This document shows positions 54,301-61,465 of a stretch of DNA of 64,000 bases, one piece after another. Position numbers and translations under genes: made by a program. The stretch comes from Ferrimonas sediminum (GTDB lineage Bacteria; Pseudomonadota; Gammaproteobacteria; Enterobacterales; Shewanellaceae). The stretch lies in NCBI RefSeq assembly GCF_900100175.1, contig NZ_FNEM01000005.1, positions 143,679 through 207,678 of the forward strand, read 5' to 3'. Position 1 is the first letter of the stretch. Each line of letters starts with the position of its first letter. Under the pieces are notes generated by a model. The model ran no database searches and was not told the origin of the DNA. It saw only the letters and a list, made by a program, of their open reading frames with translations.

Positions 54301-54426
54301 ATCGGGACGGGAGAGGGTTTCCTCCGTGAAATCCGAGTCTTCAAACAGTGCCGCCGATGCCGTCATTGGCAGCAGCCAGAGTCCTGAGAGCAACAGCATG
54401 CCCATTAGAATATGGCGCATACGCAT
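48370..54426 (-). CDS. Giant secreted PQQ-sugar-dehydrogenase-like protein with LamG repeats
   Basis: About 2,018 residues if begun at the ATG at 54426, which gives a compact signal peptide (MRMRHILMGMLLLSGLWLLPMTASAA); upstream in-frame starts only add a non-signal tail. Residues 30 to about 550 form a six-bladed glucose/sorbosone-dehydrogenase-type propeller (DHGLLGFALDPDFNSNGYLY; GLRNPYRMSL; VGDVGNNRWEEFNVI; NFGWPLFEG). A PKD domain follows (about 52,770-52,500), then Ig-like and cadherin-like tandem domains, a chitobiase-type (CHB_HEX) domain and repeated cassettes. Each cassette has an SPADG Ig-like domain, a chitobiase-like YYTLDGSDP module and/or a LamG module. There are three LamG modules, the last at the C-terminus. 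It ends without a GlyGly-CTERM tail. It is probably an extracellular carbohydrate-active or adhesive protein; quinone-dependent sugar oxidation is inferred from the propeller only. Confidence 0.87.
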   Translation of the reverse strand: MRMRHILMGMLLLSGLWLLPMTASAALFEDSDFTEETLSRPDGAGWSGVVGLAFDEEGSRIYAWERDGKVWIIDQAAPVTQPLIDISDEVLAWRDHGLLGFALDPDFNSNGYLYLNYGVDRHHLLHCSEPASGVGAPQCDQDYDPLETIQVTQATIGRITRYTAIKPAGQADYRNATSVDYNSRKVLLGETASSGFPLLHQSHSSGQLVFGTDGSLLAAFGDGASYLTSDSGSASETAYQDGLDDGIITPAENVGSYRSQMPDSLNGKVLRLDPASGDGLPGNPYFDASAPRAAKSRVWALGLRNPYRMSLKPGTGSHNIEDGDPGVLFVGDVGNNRWEEFNVISGPGQNFGWPLFEGIEPSLEYQNKVVQNQIASLVLGCTVNFGDLLKQAAVPAPSFANPCGSGAITQVPVYVHQRPQLDWFHGGAITRYPAFDAAGNTVAVDVGDAVPGTGDVLTQGQPFFGNASTGGVWYQGSDFPASYQGTYFHGDFGGQWIRNFVMTPDHRLTEIRPFLSQGGGIVFLATHPTEGQLYYISWASFIHKVSYAPGGNRLPTAVASATPQFGPSPLSVQLSSSGSSDPEGGALSYWWNFDDGAGSSSANPVHQFSAPGTGPASFQVQLTVTDSGSPAQSDDASVLVSVNNTPPSVTITSPADGSRYPLSGDTLYPLQAQLSDNEHSLAELSCAWQTVLHHNNHTHSDPVDNNCSSQVQIAPVGCDGETYFFRVHLTVTDAHGLATHKVATLYPDCDSISPPVANDDAASVALGGVADIDLLANDSDDAGLDYDSLTLISQPASGLLTIVPGSGRVSYQPSSAVPGSVSFQYTVQDTDGYVSAPATVTINLYDNGSSDTVAAPVITPDGGSHTAPLTVSLSSATAGASLYYTLDGSDPNLSSPTTAGTVTLNQSATLKVWAYHLGFIPSAVTSAQFDLQQTGPQFPVAGLVGYWPMNEGGGSVVNDESGSGWNGQLSGGSWAPGWDGQGLRFDGGGDLVVVPHQPGMAFADSDSFTLAAWVNADGSQGGWAGLVTHSRDQSPWYGLWISAWNVWTFGGPSNLYGSAINTGWQHLSLVQDGPGDARRLYLNGELVASGTARAGNGGGDLRFGGAGGVSEFFSGVLDEVRLYNRALDGQELLILATTAPPAPGPVAQPDSASVVSGASVGIDVLANDSAASGLNPGSVEVVAGPTAGTIEAIDAQSGEIRYRHGGAAGSSDSFSYRVQDYAGNWSAATPVSVTVQGYQPPTVTITSPADGQNVSGNLVVYWQLSGDSGAYDHIHVKLDDNAHVTLHNTALTSYDFGQVGVGSHQIQVWLVDSSHVALPNPEASQTINVQVVDGSGDPDLLGYWPMDALPGGQVNDASGNGRSGTAFGASLVAGRFGSGLSFNGIDNWVSVPHDAGLAFNEGDAFTLSVWVNPAASQGGWSGVVTKSRDQSPWYGLWISSWNAWTFGGPSALYGSPVSSGWHHLALVQASGGRSLYLNGAEIASGPARAGTGTGELWFGGAAGISEFFDGVLDEVRLYGRGFSGAEVVALMNLEPGSGDPGAGNDSALVTQGQAVTIAILANDSAPAGWDLDSFELVTAPAYGSIDYDAATGSLSYQHDGSATSADSFSYRLADQNGTVSNIAQVSITIEPYQAPAVVITAPADGSEVSGNLVVSWSRSGDASGYNHVHVQLDDQAYVPLHDLSLSSYDFGVVSPGSHLLQVWLVDENHQPLTNPESGDSISVTVAEPATVAAPVISPAGGSFSGPVAVTLSSATPLARLYYTLDGSDPDAGSDEYLSVLTLDQSVTLKAIALADGLSGSSISSAQFDIDLNGGGLPTVGLVGYWPLDESGGDSVLDASGNGLVGSLSGASRVPGWAGGGLSFDGSSARVRIAHDAALAFAVTDSFTLSVWVNADGAQGGWSGVVTKSRDSAPWYGLWVSSWNAWVFGGPGNLVDGGISTGWTQLTLVQNGPAGTRTLYRGGEAVAVGSAQPADGEGDLIFGGADGVSEFFSGTLDEVRLYERALTGDEIQALATLPP
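48373..51610. repeat. Internal LamG/Ig-like cassette repeats in giant gene
   Basis: Three LamG-type segments (about 51,020-51,610, 49,830-50,410 and 48,373-48,985) share WYGLW-SS/AWN-W-FGGP and SEFF-G-LDEVRLY. Two Ig-like segments (about 50,430-50,720 and 49,245-49,530) share SGNLVV-W and SYDFG-V--GSH--QVWLVD. Strong DNA similarity between copies suggests duplication by unequal recombination. Confidence 0.85.
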
Positions 54427-54676
54427 CACCCACTGCATTAGAGTAACAACAAAGGGCACAGGCCCCCGGCATGTAACAGCTTGATTCGACAATTCAAGGT
54501 GTCGAATGCAACTAGTCTAGTAGAGAAATTAAGGCTGTCGAACCCGAAGCGATGCGCTGTCACGGCCCCCTAACAGGCACAAAAACTGAGTGACTTTATC
54601 GGGTTTTAAAACTCTTCAATTAGAACAGCAACCTGTGCAGGCTTGAATAACAAGCGAAGGGCGATTACAGAAACAA

Positions 54677-54706
54677 TAAAAAAAGGACGACCCTCAGTCG
54701 CCCTTT
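54677..54706 (-). terminator. Intrinsic terminator after outer-membrane barrel gene
   Basis: On the minus strand AGGGCGAC-TGAGG-GTCGTCCT folds with one G-U pair and is followed by a run of seven T residues, 18 bases after the stop codon. Confidence 0.8.
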
Positions 54707-54723
54707 CGACACCACGATTAGAC

Positions 54724-55227
54724 TCAGAACCGATAGGTGGCGCCCAGGCTGAACCCGGACACTTCCACGCCACTCTTATCCAGATACATCATGTATTCCA
54801 AACCTACGTCCAGGCGATCGGTGGCCGCAAAATCCACCCCGATGCCATAGGAGAAATCATTTTCATCCTCCTTGACCTTATCGAAGTCATCGCTGGCTTC
54901 CAGTTCACCCTTGGTATAACCGGCAATCACGTAAGGAGTAAAACCGGAGTCCGTCGGCATCTGGCCCCGCAGATACACACCGTAGTAATAGTTCAGCTCA
55001 ATGTCGACGCCCATCAAGGTATCGTCTGACACACCCGTGCCCAGTCGCGCTTCGACCGCCACGTTCTTGTTGAACTCATACCCCAGGCGGCCACTCAATG
55101 CCCCAATGTCCACGCTGGGCCCACCATCCACTTCCATAAAGTTATACTGACCGCCAACATAGACGGCAGGCTCCGATGCCAGGGCACACATCGGCATCAA
55201 CAAACAGGCAAATACGATCTTTTTCAT
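54724..55227 (-). CDS. Small outer-membrane beta-barrel protein
   Basis: A 167-residue exported protein. Signal peptide KKIVFACLLMPMCALASE, then alternating amphipathic strands (VYVGGQYNFMEV; LGYEFNKNVAVEARLGTG; IELNYYYGVYLRGQM; GFTPYVIAGYTKGEL; RLDVGLEYMMYL) and a terminal FSLGATYRF with final Phe. This is the eight-stranded OMP_b-brl type (PF13505), similar to OmpX/OmpA-barrel proteins. It is alone, with a terminator after it and a CRP-like site about 120 bases upstream. Function is unknown; such small barrels often aid adhesion or envelope stability. Confidence 0.9.
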   Translation of the reverse strand: MKKIVFACLLMPMCALASEPAVYVGGQYNFMEVDGGPSVDIGALSGRLGYEFNKNVAVEARLGTGVSDDTLMGVDIELNYYYGVYLRGQMPTDSGFTPYVIAGYTKGELEASDDFDKVKEDENDFSYGIGVDFAATDRLDVGLEYMMYLDKSGVEVSGFSLGATYRF

Positions 55228-55347
55228 GCGTCACTCCATGAGCCGTTCCGGACCATCATACATTCCGAAACTCAAATTGAATCAGATAGAACACCAACTC
55301 TAATTGGTGGTCAATACCCATAGTAAGCCCAATAACAAGCGCCGGTT

Positions 55348-55363
55348 TGTGGTGCAGATCACA
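55348..55363. promoter_or_regulatory. Candidate CRP site upstream of outer-membrane barrel gene
   Basis: TGTGGTGCAGATCACA matches TGTGA-N6-TCACA with one mismatch. It lies about 121 bases upstream of the barrel gene start at 55227 and also just downstream of the last Mrp-like gene. The first gene is the more likely target. Confidence 0.45.
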
Positions 55364-55454
55364 ACCGCAATCAACCCAGGTTCGAATGCAACCCAACACC
55401 GACTCCGCCGTCAAAATGACTGCTACGCCAACAAAGACTTCCTGTTTCTGCTGA

Positions 55455-56744
55455 TCATCCGGCTCCCCCGGTCAGTCCAACCTGCAGCAGCCAGAGTGCG
55501 ACGGAGACGGCCAAGATACACAACCCCAGCAACAACGACAGCGCCAACCTCCAACGCCGCAACACCTGTTCGCCCGCCTCAAACACCCTCACCCATTGTG
55601 ACAACCGCCAATGCTCCCTCCACCAGGTAATCCACCACGCCCGCACTCCTGGCACAGGATCCGTGCCCACTCGCCGCCCCCACTCTATAAACGCCTGACA
55701 CCAGCGCTCAACCGCCAGCACCTCTGGCTTAGCCCTGACCACTGGCACCTGCCCCCTGTGCCTCTGCAAACCGGCACCCCCTAGTGCTGCCCCTATTCCC
55801 AAAGCCACAACCATTGACAATGCCCCTCCGGACCGGCTCCAGCCCTCCGGGGTCACCAAAGCCGTCCCCAGTGCCATGACCAGCCCCCCGGTGACCATAA
55901 TGACGACATAAGCTGGTTGCCGTTGCCTCTGCGCCCCCGAGCCCACCACAACCAGACAATATAGAACCGAAGCCGCACCAAGAGCCTGAAGCCCTGTTCC
56001 CAACCAAGGCGCTGCAACCTTACCGGGCGGCAACCATTGAGCAGCCCCCAGTAATCCGGTACCAACTGGCCCCAACCACAACAGCAAGGATCTTGCCAGC
56101 CGCCCAGGGTGATATGCCAACGTAAGCCATTGATGTATTGGCCATACTCCTACCTTTAGGGCAAAACCTATAATGACCAGTACCAGATAGAGTGCTGAAA
56201 TATTTGGCCAGGATACAACCAGGGGCAAGGAAGCAAACCCCACGGAACCGGTTAATTCGGCCGCCAGCAGCATCGCCTCAAACAACACCAGATCCGCAAT
56301 GACCAACGCCACCAGGTAGAGACGACCGGCGCGGCGGGCAGCAACATCGCTATCCGCACACAACAAACCAATGGAGGCATAACCCATCAGTGTTGAAGAT
56401 GAGAGAAAAACAACCATATCCGTCGCCAGAACCGCCCCCAGCTGCCCTGACATTGACAACAGAAACAGACTGTTCGTCCCTCCATCCGCCTTATCTCTTA
56501 GGGTGGCAGCGATGCCCCAGAACACGACCGACACGGCCAACCACCACCGGCTGTGTGAATCCACCCCCATCCCTGCCCCCGAATACAGCCACGGCAGTTC
56601 AATAGCGACCTCCTGCGGGACAAACAGCAAAACGGCGGCGGGCAACAACGCCATATGCGCAGGCCAAGGCAGGCGACGGTGCAGATTGGGCAGCGCCAGC
56701 ACCAATGGCCACAGGGGTGAAAATAGCAACAAGATTTCGCTCAT
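55455..56744 (-). CDS. Third NuoL/M/N-like subunit of Mrp-like operon, degenerate
   Basis: A 429-residue membrane protein starting at ATG 56744, which overlaps the upstream stop as ATGA. It has at least ten hydrophobic helices. The core GFALKVGVWPIHQWLTLAYH keeps the proton-path lysine of antiporter-like subunits, but the glutamate expected in helix 5 (YELL in the neighbour) is replaced by Ser/Thr in FLSSSTLMGY, and the later lysines are absent. The C-terminal 100 residues form a charged amphipathic tail with a last helix (LLGLCILAVSVALWLL), recalling the lateral helix of NuoL or the tail of large Mrp subunits. It may be structural rather than proton-conducting. Last gene of the operon; no clear terminator is seen after it. 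Confidence 0.78.
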   Translation of the reverse strand: MSEILLLFSPLWPLVLALPNLHRRLPWPAHMALLPAAVLLFVPQEVAIELPWLYSGAGMGVDSHSRWWLAVSVVFWGIAATLRDKADGGTNSLFLLSMSGQLGAVLATDMVVFLSSSTLMGYASIGLLCADSDVAARRAGRLYLVALVIADLVLFEAMLLAAELTGSVGFASLPLVVSWPNISALYLVLVIIGFALKVGVWPIHQWLTLAYHPGRLARSLLLWLGPVGTGLLGAAQWLPPGKVAAPWLGTGLQALGAASVLYCLVVVGSGAQRQRQPAYVVIMVTGGLVMALGTALVTPEGWSRSGGALSMVVALGIGAALGGAGLQRHRGQVPVVRAKPEVLAVERWCQAFIEWGRRVGTDPVPGVRAWWITWWREHWRLSQWVRVFEAGEQVLRRWRLALSLLLGLCILAVSVALWLLQVGLTGGAG

Positions 56745-58237
56745 TGGCCCCCCGTCCGGTTGACGATTAAGCCAACCCACTCCATCAAACTAAAGGGGGC
56801 CGACGCCCACAGCCCCAGAACGACAATGGTGGCGGCAGTAACCAAAGGCGGAACCAATAACGCCCATGCCGTCTCCTTCTTGCCGAAACAGCGTTCGTCG
56901 GGCCAGCTTTCGGGGGGCGGCTTGAACCAGGCGGCGTAGACGATGGGCAGGAAATAAGCGGCATTAAGCAGGCTGCTGCCTGCCAAGACCCACATCACCC
57001 ACAGCTGACCGGACTCCAGAGCCCCGACTCCGAGATACCATTTACTGAAAAAGCCCGCCAGGGGCGGCACCCCGATCATACCGAAAACACCGACAGTGAA
57101 GGCTGTCATAGTCCAGGGCATGCGTCGCCCTACCCCGTTCATTTCACTGACTCGGTGAATGCCCAGCGTCTCGGCCAGATTTCCTGCACACAGAAACAGA
57201 GTGATTTTTTGAACGCCCTGGTGCACCAGGTGAATCAGGCCGCCAGTGGCAGCAACGGGGCCCGCAATGGATATACCAAGTACAATGTAAGCCACCTGAC
57301 TGACCGTAGAAAATGCCAACCGCCGCTTCAATTCATCCTGAAACAGCGCCCGAAGTGACCCATAAAGAATGGTCACTGCCGCTACGACCGCCAGCGGCAA
57401 GGTCAGCCCCAGGCTGCGCGAGAATTCAATACCAAAAACTTCATAGACAACCCGAACAATGCCAAAAGCCCCTGCCTTAACTACCGCTACAGCGTGCAGC
57501 AGTGCGCTCACAGGGGCCGGCGCCACCATCGCCTTGAGTAACCAACCATGCAGGGGAACCAGGGCGGCCTTCACCCCCAGACCGGCAATACACAACGCGA
57601 ATATCAGCATCAGCGTCGGGTGCAACGAGGCATCAAGGCCGGACAGAAACCCCCGCTCCTGGAACTCGGTTGTGCCAGATAGGCTATAAAGCCATACCGT
57701 CGACAGCAGCAGCAACGCCCCACCGGTTAGGGTGTAGATTAGATAATCTCTGCCCGCCCTTTTCGCTACCTCGGTCCCACGATGGACGATCAGCGGATAG
57801 GTGCACAGAGTCAGCAATTCATAAAACAACAAGAAGGTCACCAGGTTGCCGGCCAGGGCAACACCCACCGTTGCCGTAACGCACAAACTGAAAAATCCGA
57901 AAAATCGACTGCGGTAAGGGGAGCCTTCCAGATACCCGACGGCATACACCGTGGTCACCAGCCACAGAGCTGCAGACAGGCTAAGGAACAACATCGCCAG
58001 TGGTCCAGCGCTCAATACCAGATCGATTCCAGGCAGCAGGGGCAAGCGCGTCTGGTAGCTCAGGCCGTTTAACATGCCGAAAAACATCACCCCGACCAAT
58101 AGCAGTTTGAGCGCCGCTCCCGCCAGGTTCAGTGTCGTCCGGGTCGCCGTCCGCTCCTCAGGGAGAAAGAAAATGGCCACCCCCGGAATAAGGGAGCTGC
58201 CGACGACCATCAAAGGCAGAGCCGCCGCCCAGCTCAT
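56741..58237 (-). CDS. Mrp-like antiporter subunit (second MrpD/NuoM-type)
   Basis: A 498-residue protein of the proton-conducting membrane transporter family (PF00361). Key features are FYELLTLCTYPL (helix 5 Glu), LGVKAALVPLHGWLLKAMVAPAP (helix 7 Lys and the broken-helix region) and AVAVVKAGAFGIVR (helix 8 Lys). Its start overlaps the mrpD stop by four bases and its stop overlaps the next start by four bases. In Mrp-type antiporters MrpA and MrpD each carry such a channel. Here this second copy could replace the NuoL-like part of the missing long MrpA. It is of the shorter NuoM/Mbh type. Exact naming is uncertain. Confidence 0.86.
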   Translation of the reverse strand: MSWAAALPLMVVGSSLIPGVAIFFLPEERTATRTTLNLAGAALKLLLVGVMFFGMLNGLSYQTRLPLLPGIDLVLSAGPLAMLFLSLSAALWLVTTVYAVGYLEGSPYRSRFFGFFSLCVTATVGVALAGNLVTFLLFYELLTLCTYPLIVHRGTEVAKRAGRDYLIYTLTGGALLLLSTVWLYSLSGTTEFQERGFLSGLDASLHPTLMLIFALCIAGLGVKAALVPLHGWLLKAMVAPAPVSALLHAVAVVKAGAFGIVRVVYEVFGIEFSRSLGLTLPLAVVAAVTILYGSLRALFQDELKRRLAFSTVSQVAYIVLGISIAGPVAATGGLIHLVHQGVQKITLFLCAGNLAETLGIHRVSEMNGVGRRMPWTMTAFTVGVFGMIGVPPLAGFFSKWYLGVGALESGQLWVMWVLAGSSLLNAAYFLPIVYAAWFKPPPESWPDERCFGKKETAWALLVPPLVTAATIVVLGLWASAPFSLMEWVGLIVNRTGGQ

Positions 58238-59667
58238 AACGGGGGAGTCCCGTCAAAGGGAAGTCCAATCTCCATCACCGTCAACGGCCAGGGCGCAAAC
58301 AGCCCCAATAGAACAGCCACCATGGCCAATACCAGGGCGGTCCACTCCATTCGGGGCACCCCTCGCTGGTTGCCACAGTTCGGCTCGGCCTGGGTAAAGG
58401 CATGACTGATGACTTTGAACACGTAAGCCGCAGCCAATAGCCCCCCGACGAGCAAAATCGCCCCCCACCACCATTGGCCTGACTCAAGTGATGCCTCCAG
58501 CAGCAACCACTTGGCAATAAAACCGCCACTAGGCGGCAACCCCATTAGGCTGATTCCAGACACAGCCAGTGTGATGAACGTCAACGGCATGCGCTGGGCG
58601 ATGGGGTCTAAGTCAGCGATGCGATCGTGGCCAGCGAACCGCTGGATATTCCCCGCAGCCATGAACATCGCCGCCTTCGCCACCGCGTGGGACAACACCA
58701 TATAAAGGGTGCCTTTCCAGGCGGTACCCATGCCAAGGGGAAAAGCCAGAAACAGGTACCCCAACTGTGACACGGTGGAGTAAGCGATCAGCAGTTTCAG
58801 TCGCTGCTGGCATAGCGCCAGGATCCCCCCCCACAGAACGGCCAACGCGCCCAGTCCCCCCAGCAACTGCGCAAAGAAACCATCCACCGCAGGAAAAATC
58901 TCCAACCACAGGCGCAGCAAGATATAGAAAGGCGCCTTCACCACCAGAGCCGACAACAGCGCACTCACCGGAGTCGGTGAAAAGGCATGGGCGGCCGGCA
59001 ACCAGAAGTGCATGGGAAAGAGCGCCGTCTTGACAAGAAGACCGAAACTCATCAAGCCGACCGCCACCATGACCGAAGGTGATGGCACCACCCGTTGCGC
59101 CAATATAGCGATATCCAGACTAGCAAACCCATGGTAAACAAAGGCGACGCCTAACAGGTAAAACAGAGAGCCCAACTGGCTGATTAACAGGTAACGCATC
59201 GCCGAATTCAGAGCCTGTGCCCCGCCGTCCAGTGCGATCAGGGCCACCGCGGCTAACCCCAGCAGTTCAAGAGTGACATAAAGATTAAAGATATCGGCAG
59301 ACAGGAACAGTGCATTGAGCGCCGCCCACAGCAATAGCCATAGTGACCAGAAATGGGCTGACTTATCGCGACTAAAGTAGCCATTGGCGTAGACGCTGAC
59401 CCCAAGCCCTACTACAGATGCCACCGCCAGCATCAACAGGCTCAATCCATCAGCGTAAAGATCAATGCCCAGAGGCGCACCCCAGCCCCCAACGGCATAG
59501 CGCTGCGGCCCCAGTGTTTGCAACTGCCACCCCAGACCCGCGGTGGCCCCCATGACCGCCACCGACGTAAGCACACCCAGTACCGCGGCTTTTTTCCGGA
59601 ACAGAAAACAGCCGATGCCCCCCAACAAGGGCAATACGATCAGTACCACACCCCAGGGAGTTTCCAT
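58234..59667 (-). CDS. mrpD: Mrp-type Na+/H+ antiporter subunit D
   Basis: A 477-residue antiporter-like subunit starting at ATG 59667 (METPWGVVLI), with GGAG nine bases upstream; earlier in-frame starts add a non-membrane tail. Proton-path residues are all present: FNLYVTLELLGLAAVALIAL (helix 5 Glu), GLLVKTALFPMHFWLPAAHAFSPTPVS (helix 7 Lys) and ALVVKAPFYILLR (helix 8 Lys). The sequence fits MrpD/MnhD. It is the first of three such subunits in the operon. The start overlaps the stop of a 60-codon open frame (TAATG). Confidence 0.92.
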   Translation of the reverse strand: METPWGVVLIVLPLLGGIGCFLFRKKAAVLGVLTSVAVMGATAGLGWQLQTLGPQRYAVGGWGAPLGIDLYADGLSLLMLAVASVVGLGVSVYANGYFSRDKSAHFWSLWLLLWAALNALFLSADIFNLYVTLELLGLAAVALIALDGGAQALNSAMRYLLISQLGSLFYLLGVAFVYHGFASLDIAILAQRVVPSPSVMVAVGLMSFGLLVKTALFPMHFWLPAAHAFSPTPVSALLSALVVKAPFYILLRLWLEIFPAVDGFFAQLLGGLGALAVLWGGILALCQQRLKLLIAYSTVSQLGYLFLAFPLGMGTAWKGTLYMVLSHAVAKAAMFMAAGNIQRFAGHDRIADLDPIAQRMPLTFITLAVSGISLMGLPPSGGFIAKWLLLEASLESGQWWWGAILLVGGLLAAAYVFKVISHAFTQAEPNCGNQRGVPRMEWTALVLAMVAVLLGLFAPWPLTVMEIGLPFDGTPPL

Positions 59668-59849
59668 TACTCTGCACTCCAACTGCAGCCTTTTGAGCCA
59701 TTGTTGATGACACACGTCAGCACACTAAATCGGTTCAAAGTCCAAGGGAGATAATTGAGACAACTTCCAATATTCCGAACGAGCAACAAGCTCCCATAAC
59801 CTGAGCCGATGAGAACGTTCAGGTGTCCCCGCAGCCGGGTATGTCCCAT
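59667..59849 (-). CDS. Possible small protein bridging mrpC and mrpD (60 codons)
   Basis: This 60-codon frame fills the only real gap in the Mrp-like operon. Its ATG overlaps the mrpC stop (TAATG) and its stop overlaps the mrpD ATG (TAATG). A GGAG lies upstream, but only two bases away. The product (MGHTRLRGHLNVLIG...) has three cysteines and one moderately hydrophobic stretch and matches no family I know. Third-position GC is near 50 percent, lower than neighbouring genes, which argues against strong selection as protein. It may be a real small subunit, a coupling ORF, or chance. Confidence 0.35.
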   Translation of the reverse strand: MGHTRLRGHLNVLIGSGYGSLLLVRNIGSCLNYLPWTLNRFSVLTCVINNGSKGCSWSAE

Positions 59850-60154
59850 TACTCCTCACGGCCGTCAGACAATTCGTTTTTCCCCGTTGTCTGGTACACT
59901 CTCAACATCAAAATAAGTGCCAACGCCGTCGCTGACACGGTGATAACAATGCCTGTAATTACCATGGCGTGTGGCACCGGATCGACCCCGCCCGGGGTAC
60001 GGGAAGCCAAGGCCACCAGCACCAGAAAGACGCCGGAGCACATCACGTTGACGGCCAGTATCTTGCGTAACAGATCCACATTGTGAATCAAGGCGTGCAG
60101 AGCGAGAGCAAATACGCTTACACCAAGAGATGCATAAAGATAAGCCTGAGTCAT
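59849..60154 (-). CDS. mrpC: Mrp-type antiporter subunit C (NuoK-like)
   Basis: A 101-residue protein with three transmembrane helices, homologous to NuoK. The diagnostic segment DPVPHAMVITGIVITVSATALAL (about 58-80) is typical of MrpC/MnhC. The first helix is YLYASLGVSVFALALHALI and the second KILAVNVMCSGVFLVLVAL. The start overlaps the upstream mrpB stop by four bases. It is part of the membrane-embedded core. Confidence 0.93.
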   Translation of the reverse strand: MTQAYLYASLGVSVFALALHALIHNVDLLRKILAVNVMCSGVFLVLVALASRTPGGVDPVPHAMVITGIVITVSATALALILMLRVYQTTGKNELSDGREE

Positions 60155-60801
60155 TCACTCCTCCTCCCTGGTCGCCCACCCATAAACAGCGCTGCCAATG
60201 TTGCGCCGATGGACAGCGTCGCCATTGCCTCAATCGCTAAGACAAAGTGACCTGCCACAGAAGGCGGATACTGCAAAAATGCCGCATCCGCCAATAACAA
60301 GGCAGCACCGGTCAACACAAACAGTCCCACCCCCGATGCCAACAGCAATCTTAACGGCAACCCTGTAAACCGATCATCAATACGCCATCCACACAGGATC
60401 AGCAGCACCCCGGCGGCCCCCAATAATGAACCGGCCTGGAAGGCTCCCCCGGGTGCGGACGCACCGGCCCATAACAGGAAGCCCGCCGAGACAATCAATA
60501 CAGGAACCAGTTGACGCGACATGATGTCCAGTACCTGACCTGGGTCCACTTGTCGATAATCCGACACGGTGCGCAGAGACCACACTCCCATCAGAGCCAC
60601 CAGCAATACACCCAACTCCAGCAAGGTATCGTAACCACGGAAATTGAGCAGTACTGCGGTCACCGGGTTCGAGACACCACTGACTTCCATATTAACCGTC
60701 ACTGTTTCTGACAGGTTTTCAGCAGGTTCTGGCAGAGTGAATACGGCATACACGAGACCAACCCAAAACAGCAACAACAGAGGCCTGAACCTATGCCTCA
60801 T
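60151..60801 (-). CDS. mrpB: Mrp-type subunit B (MbhE-MnhB fusion)
   Basis: A protein of about 216 residues if started at ATG 60801 (MRHRFRPLLLLFWVGLVYAVF, AGAG upstream); a GTG at 60846 would add 15 residues. The first part, with a helix, NPVTAVLLNFRGYDTLLELGVL and a second helix, matches the small MbhE-like domain found at the C-terminus of long MrpA. The rest (about 85-216) is the MnhB domain with FLLWAGASAPGGAFQAGSLLGAA. The fusion replaces the C-terminal part of MrpA and MrpB. Start is uncertain. Confidence 0.85.
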   Translation of the reverse strand: MRHRFRPLLLLFWVGLVYAVFTLPEPAENLSETVTVNMEVSGVSNPVTAVLLNFRGYDTLLELGVLLVALMGVWSLRTVSDYRQVDPGQVLDIMSRQLVPVLIVSAGFLLWAGASAPGGAFQAGSLLGAAGVLLILCGWRIDDRFTGLPLRLLLASGVGLFVLTGAALLLADAAFLQYPPSVAGHFVLAIEAMATLSIGATLAALFMGGRPGRRSE

Positions 60802-60860
60802 GGCACTCTCTAACGGCCATGACTCCGGCTTTATCCATAATTTCACTTCGGCTCAGGTCA

Positions 60861-61178
60861 TCAGTCATCATTACCCCCAGTGCCAGCCGAGTCCTTACCG
60901 GACCCACCCTTCGATGCAACCAAACGACTCCCCCGAATACGAGCCATTGCCGCCAGCAACAGGGCTCCGGTCAGCCCTCCACCTATCGCCGCCTCGGCCA
61001 GGGCGACGTCCGGCGCATTGAGCCGAACCCAAGCCAATGACATCAGCAATCCGAAACTGACGTACAGAACTATCGCCTTGAACATATCCGCAGTGGCGAG
61101 CGCCTGCCAGGCCAGCCAAAACAGGCACCCTCCCAGAAGCCCGTCAAACAACCAATACAACAGGGTCAACGCGTCCAT
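60861..61178 (-). CDS. DUF4040/MbhD-like subunit of Mrp-type antiporter
   Basis: A 105-residue, three-helix protein. The second and third helices carry DMFKAIVLYVSFGLLMSLAWVRLNAPDVALAEAAIGGGLTGAL, the signature of the DUF4040 (MbhD) domain, which normally forms part of the C-terminal end of MrpA. The C-terminus is Gly/Ser/Lys-rich. It starts 13 bases inside the end of mrpG. A separate MbhD is typical of Mbh-like and split Mrp operons. Confidence 0.9.
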   Translation of the reverse strand: MDALTLLYWLFDGLLGGCLFWLAWQALATADMFKAIVLYVSFGLLMSLAWVRLNAPDVALAEAAIGGGLTGALLLAAMARIRGSRLVASKGGSGKDSAGTGGNDD

Positions 61179-61465
61179 GGCTTAATCCCCCGCTGCAGAG
61201 CCCTTTTGGCGATCAGGTGGGATATACTGGCGCTGGCAAGCATCACTAACCCCCAGATTATCAGCAACTTAACCACAACAAGCCCATTTGCCGCCTGAGC
61301 AGCCAAACCAAGAATCACCAACCCCAGGCCGACGTTGTCGGCCTTAGTCAAAGCGTGCAACCGCGTATACACGTCTGGAAATCGCAACAATCCCAAAGTG
61401 CCCGCCAAAAAAAATACCGCTCCAGCCAGCAACAAGATGGAAGAGATCACCTCAGTGGGAATCAT
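61166..61465 (-). CDS. mrpG: Mrp-type antiporter subunit G
   Basis: A 99-residue, three-helix protein. I start at ATG 61465, which has a strong GGAGGGG upstream. The LLAGAVFFLAGTLGLLRFPDVYTRLHALTKADNVGLGLVI segment is the MrpG/PhaG signature. It overlaps the mrpF end by 14 bases and the DUF4040 start by 13 bases. Confidence 0.94.
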   Translation of the reverse strand: MIPTEVISSILLLAGAVFFLAGTLGLLRFPDVYTRLHALTKADNVGLGLVILGLAAQAANGLVVVKLLIIWGLVMLASASISHLIAKRALQRGIKPWTR

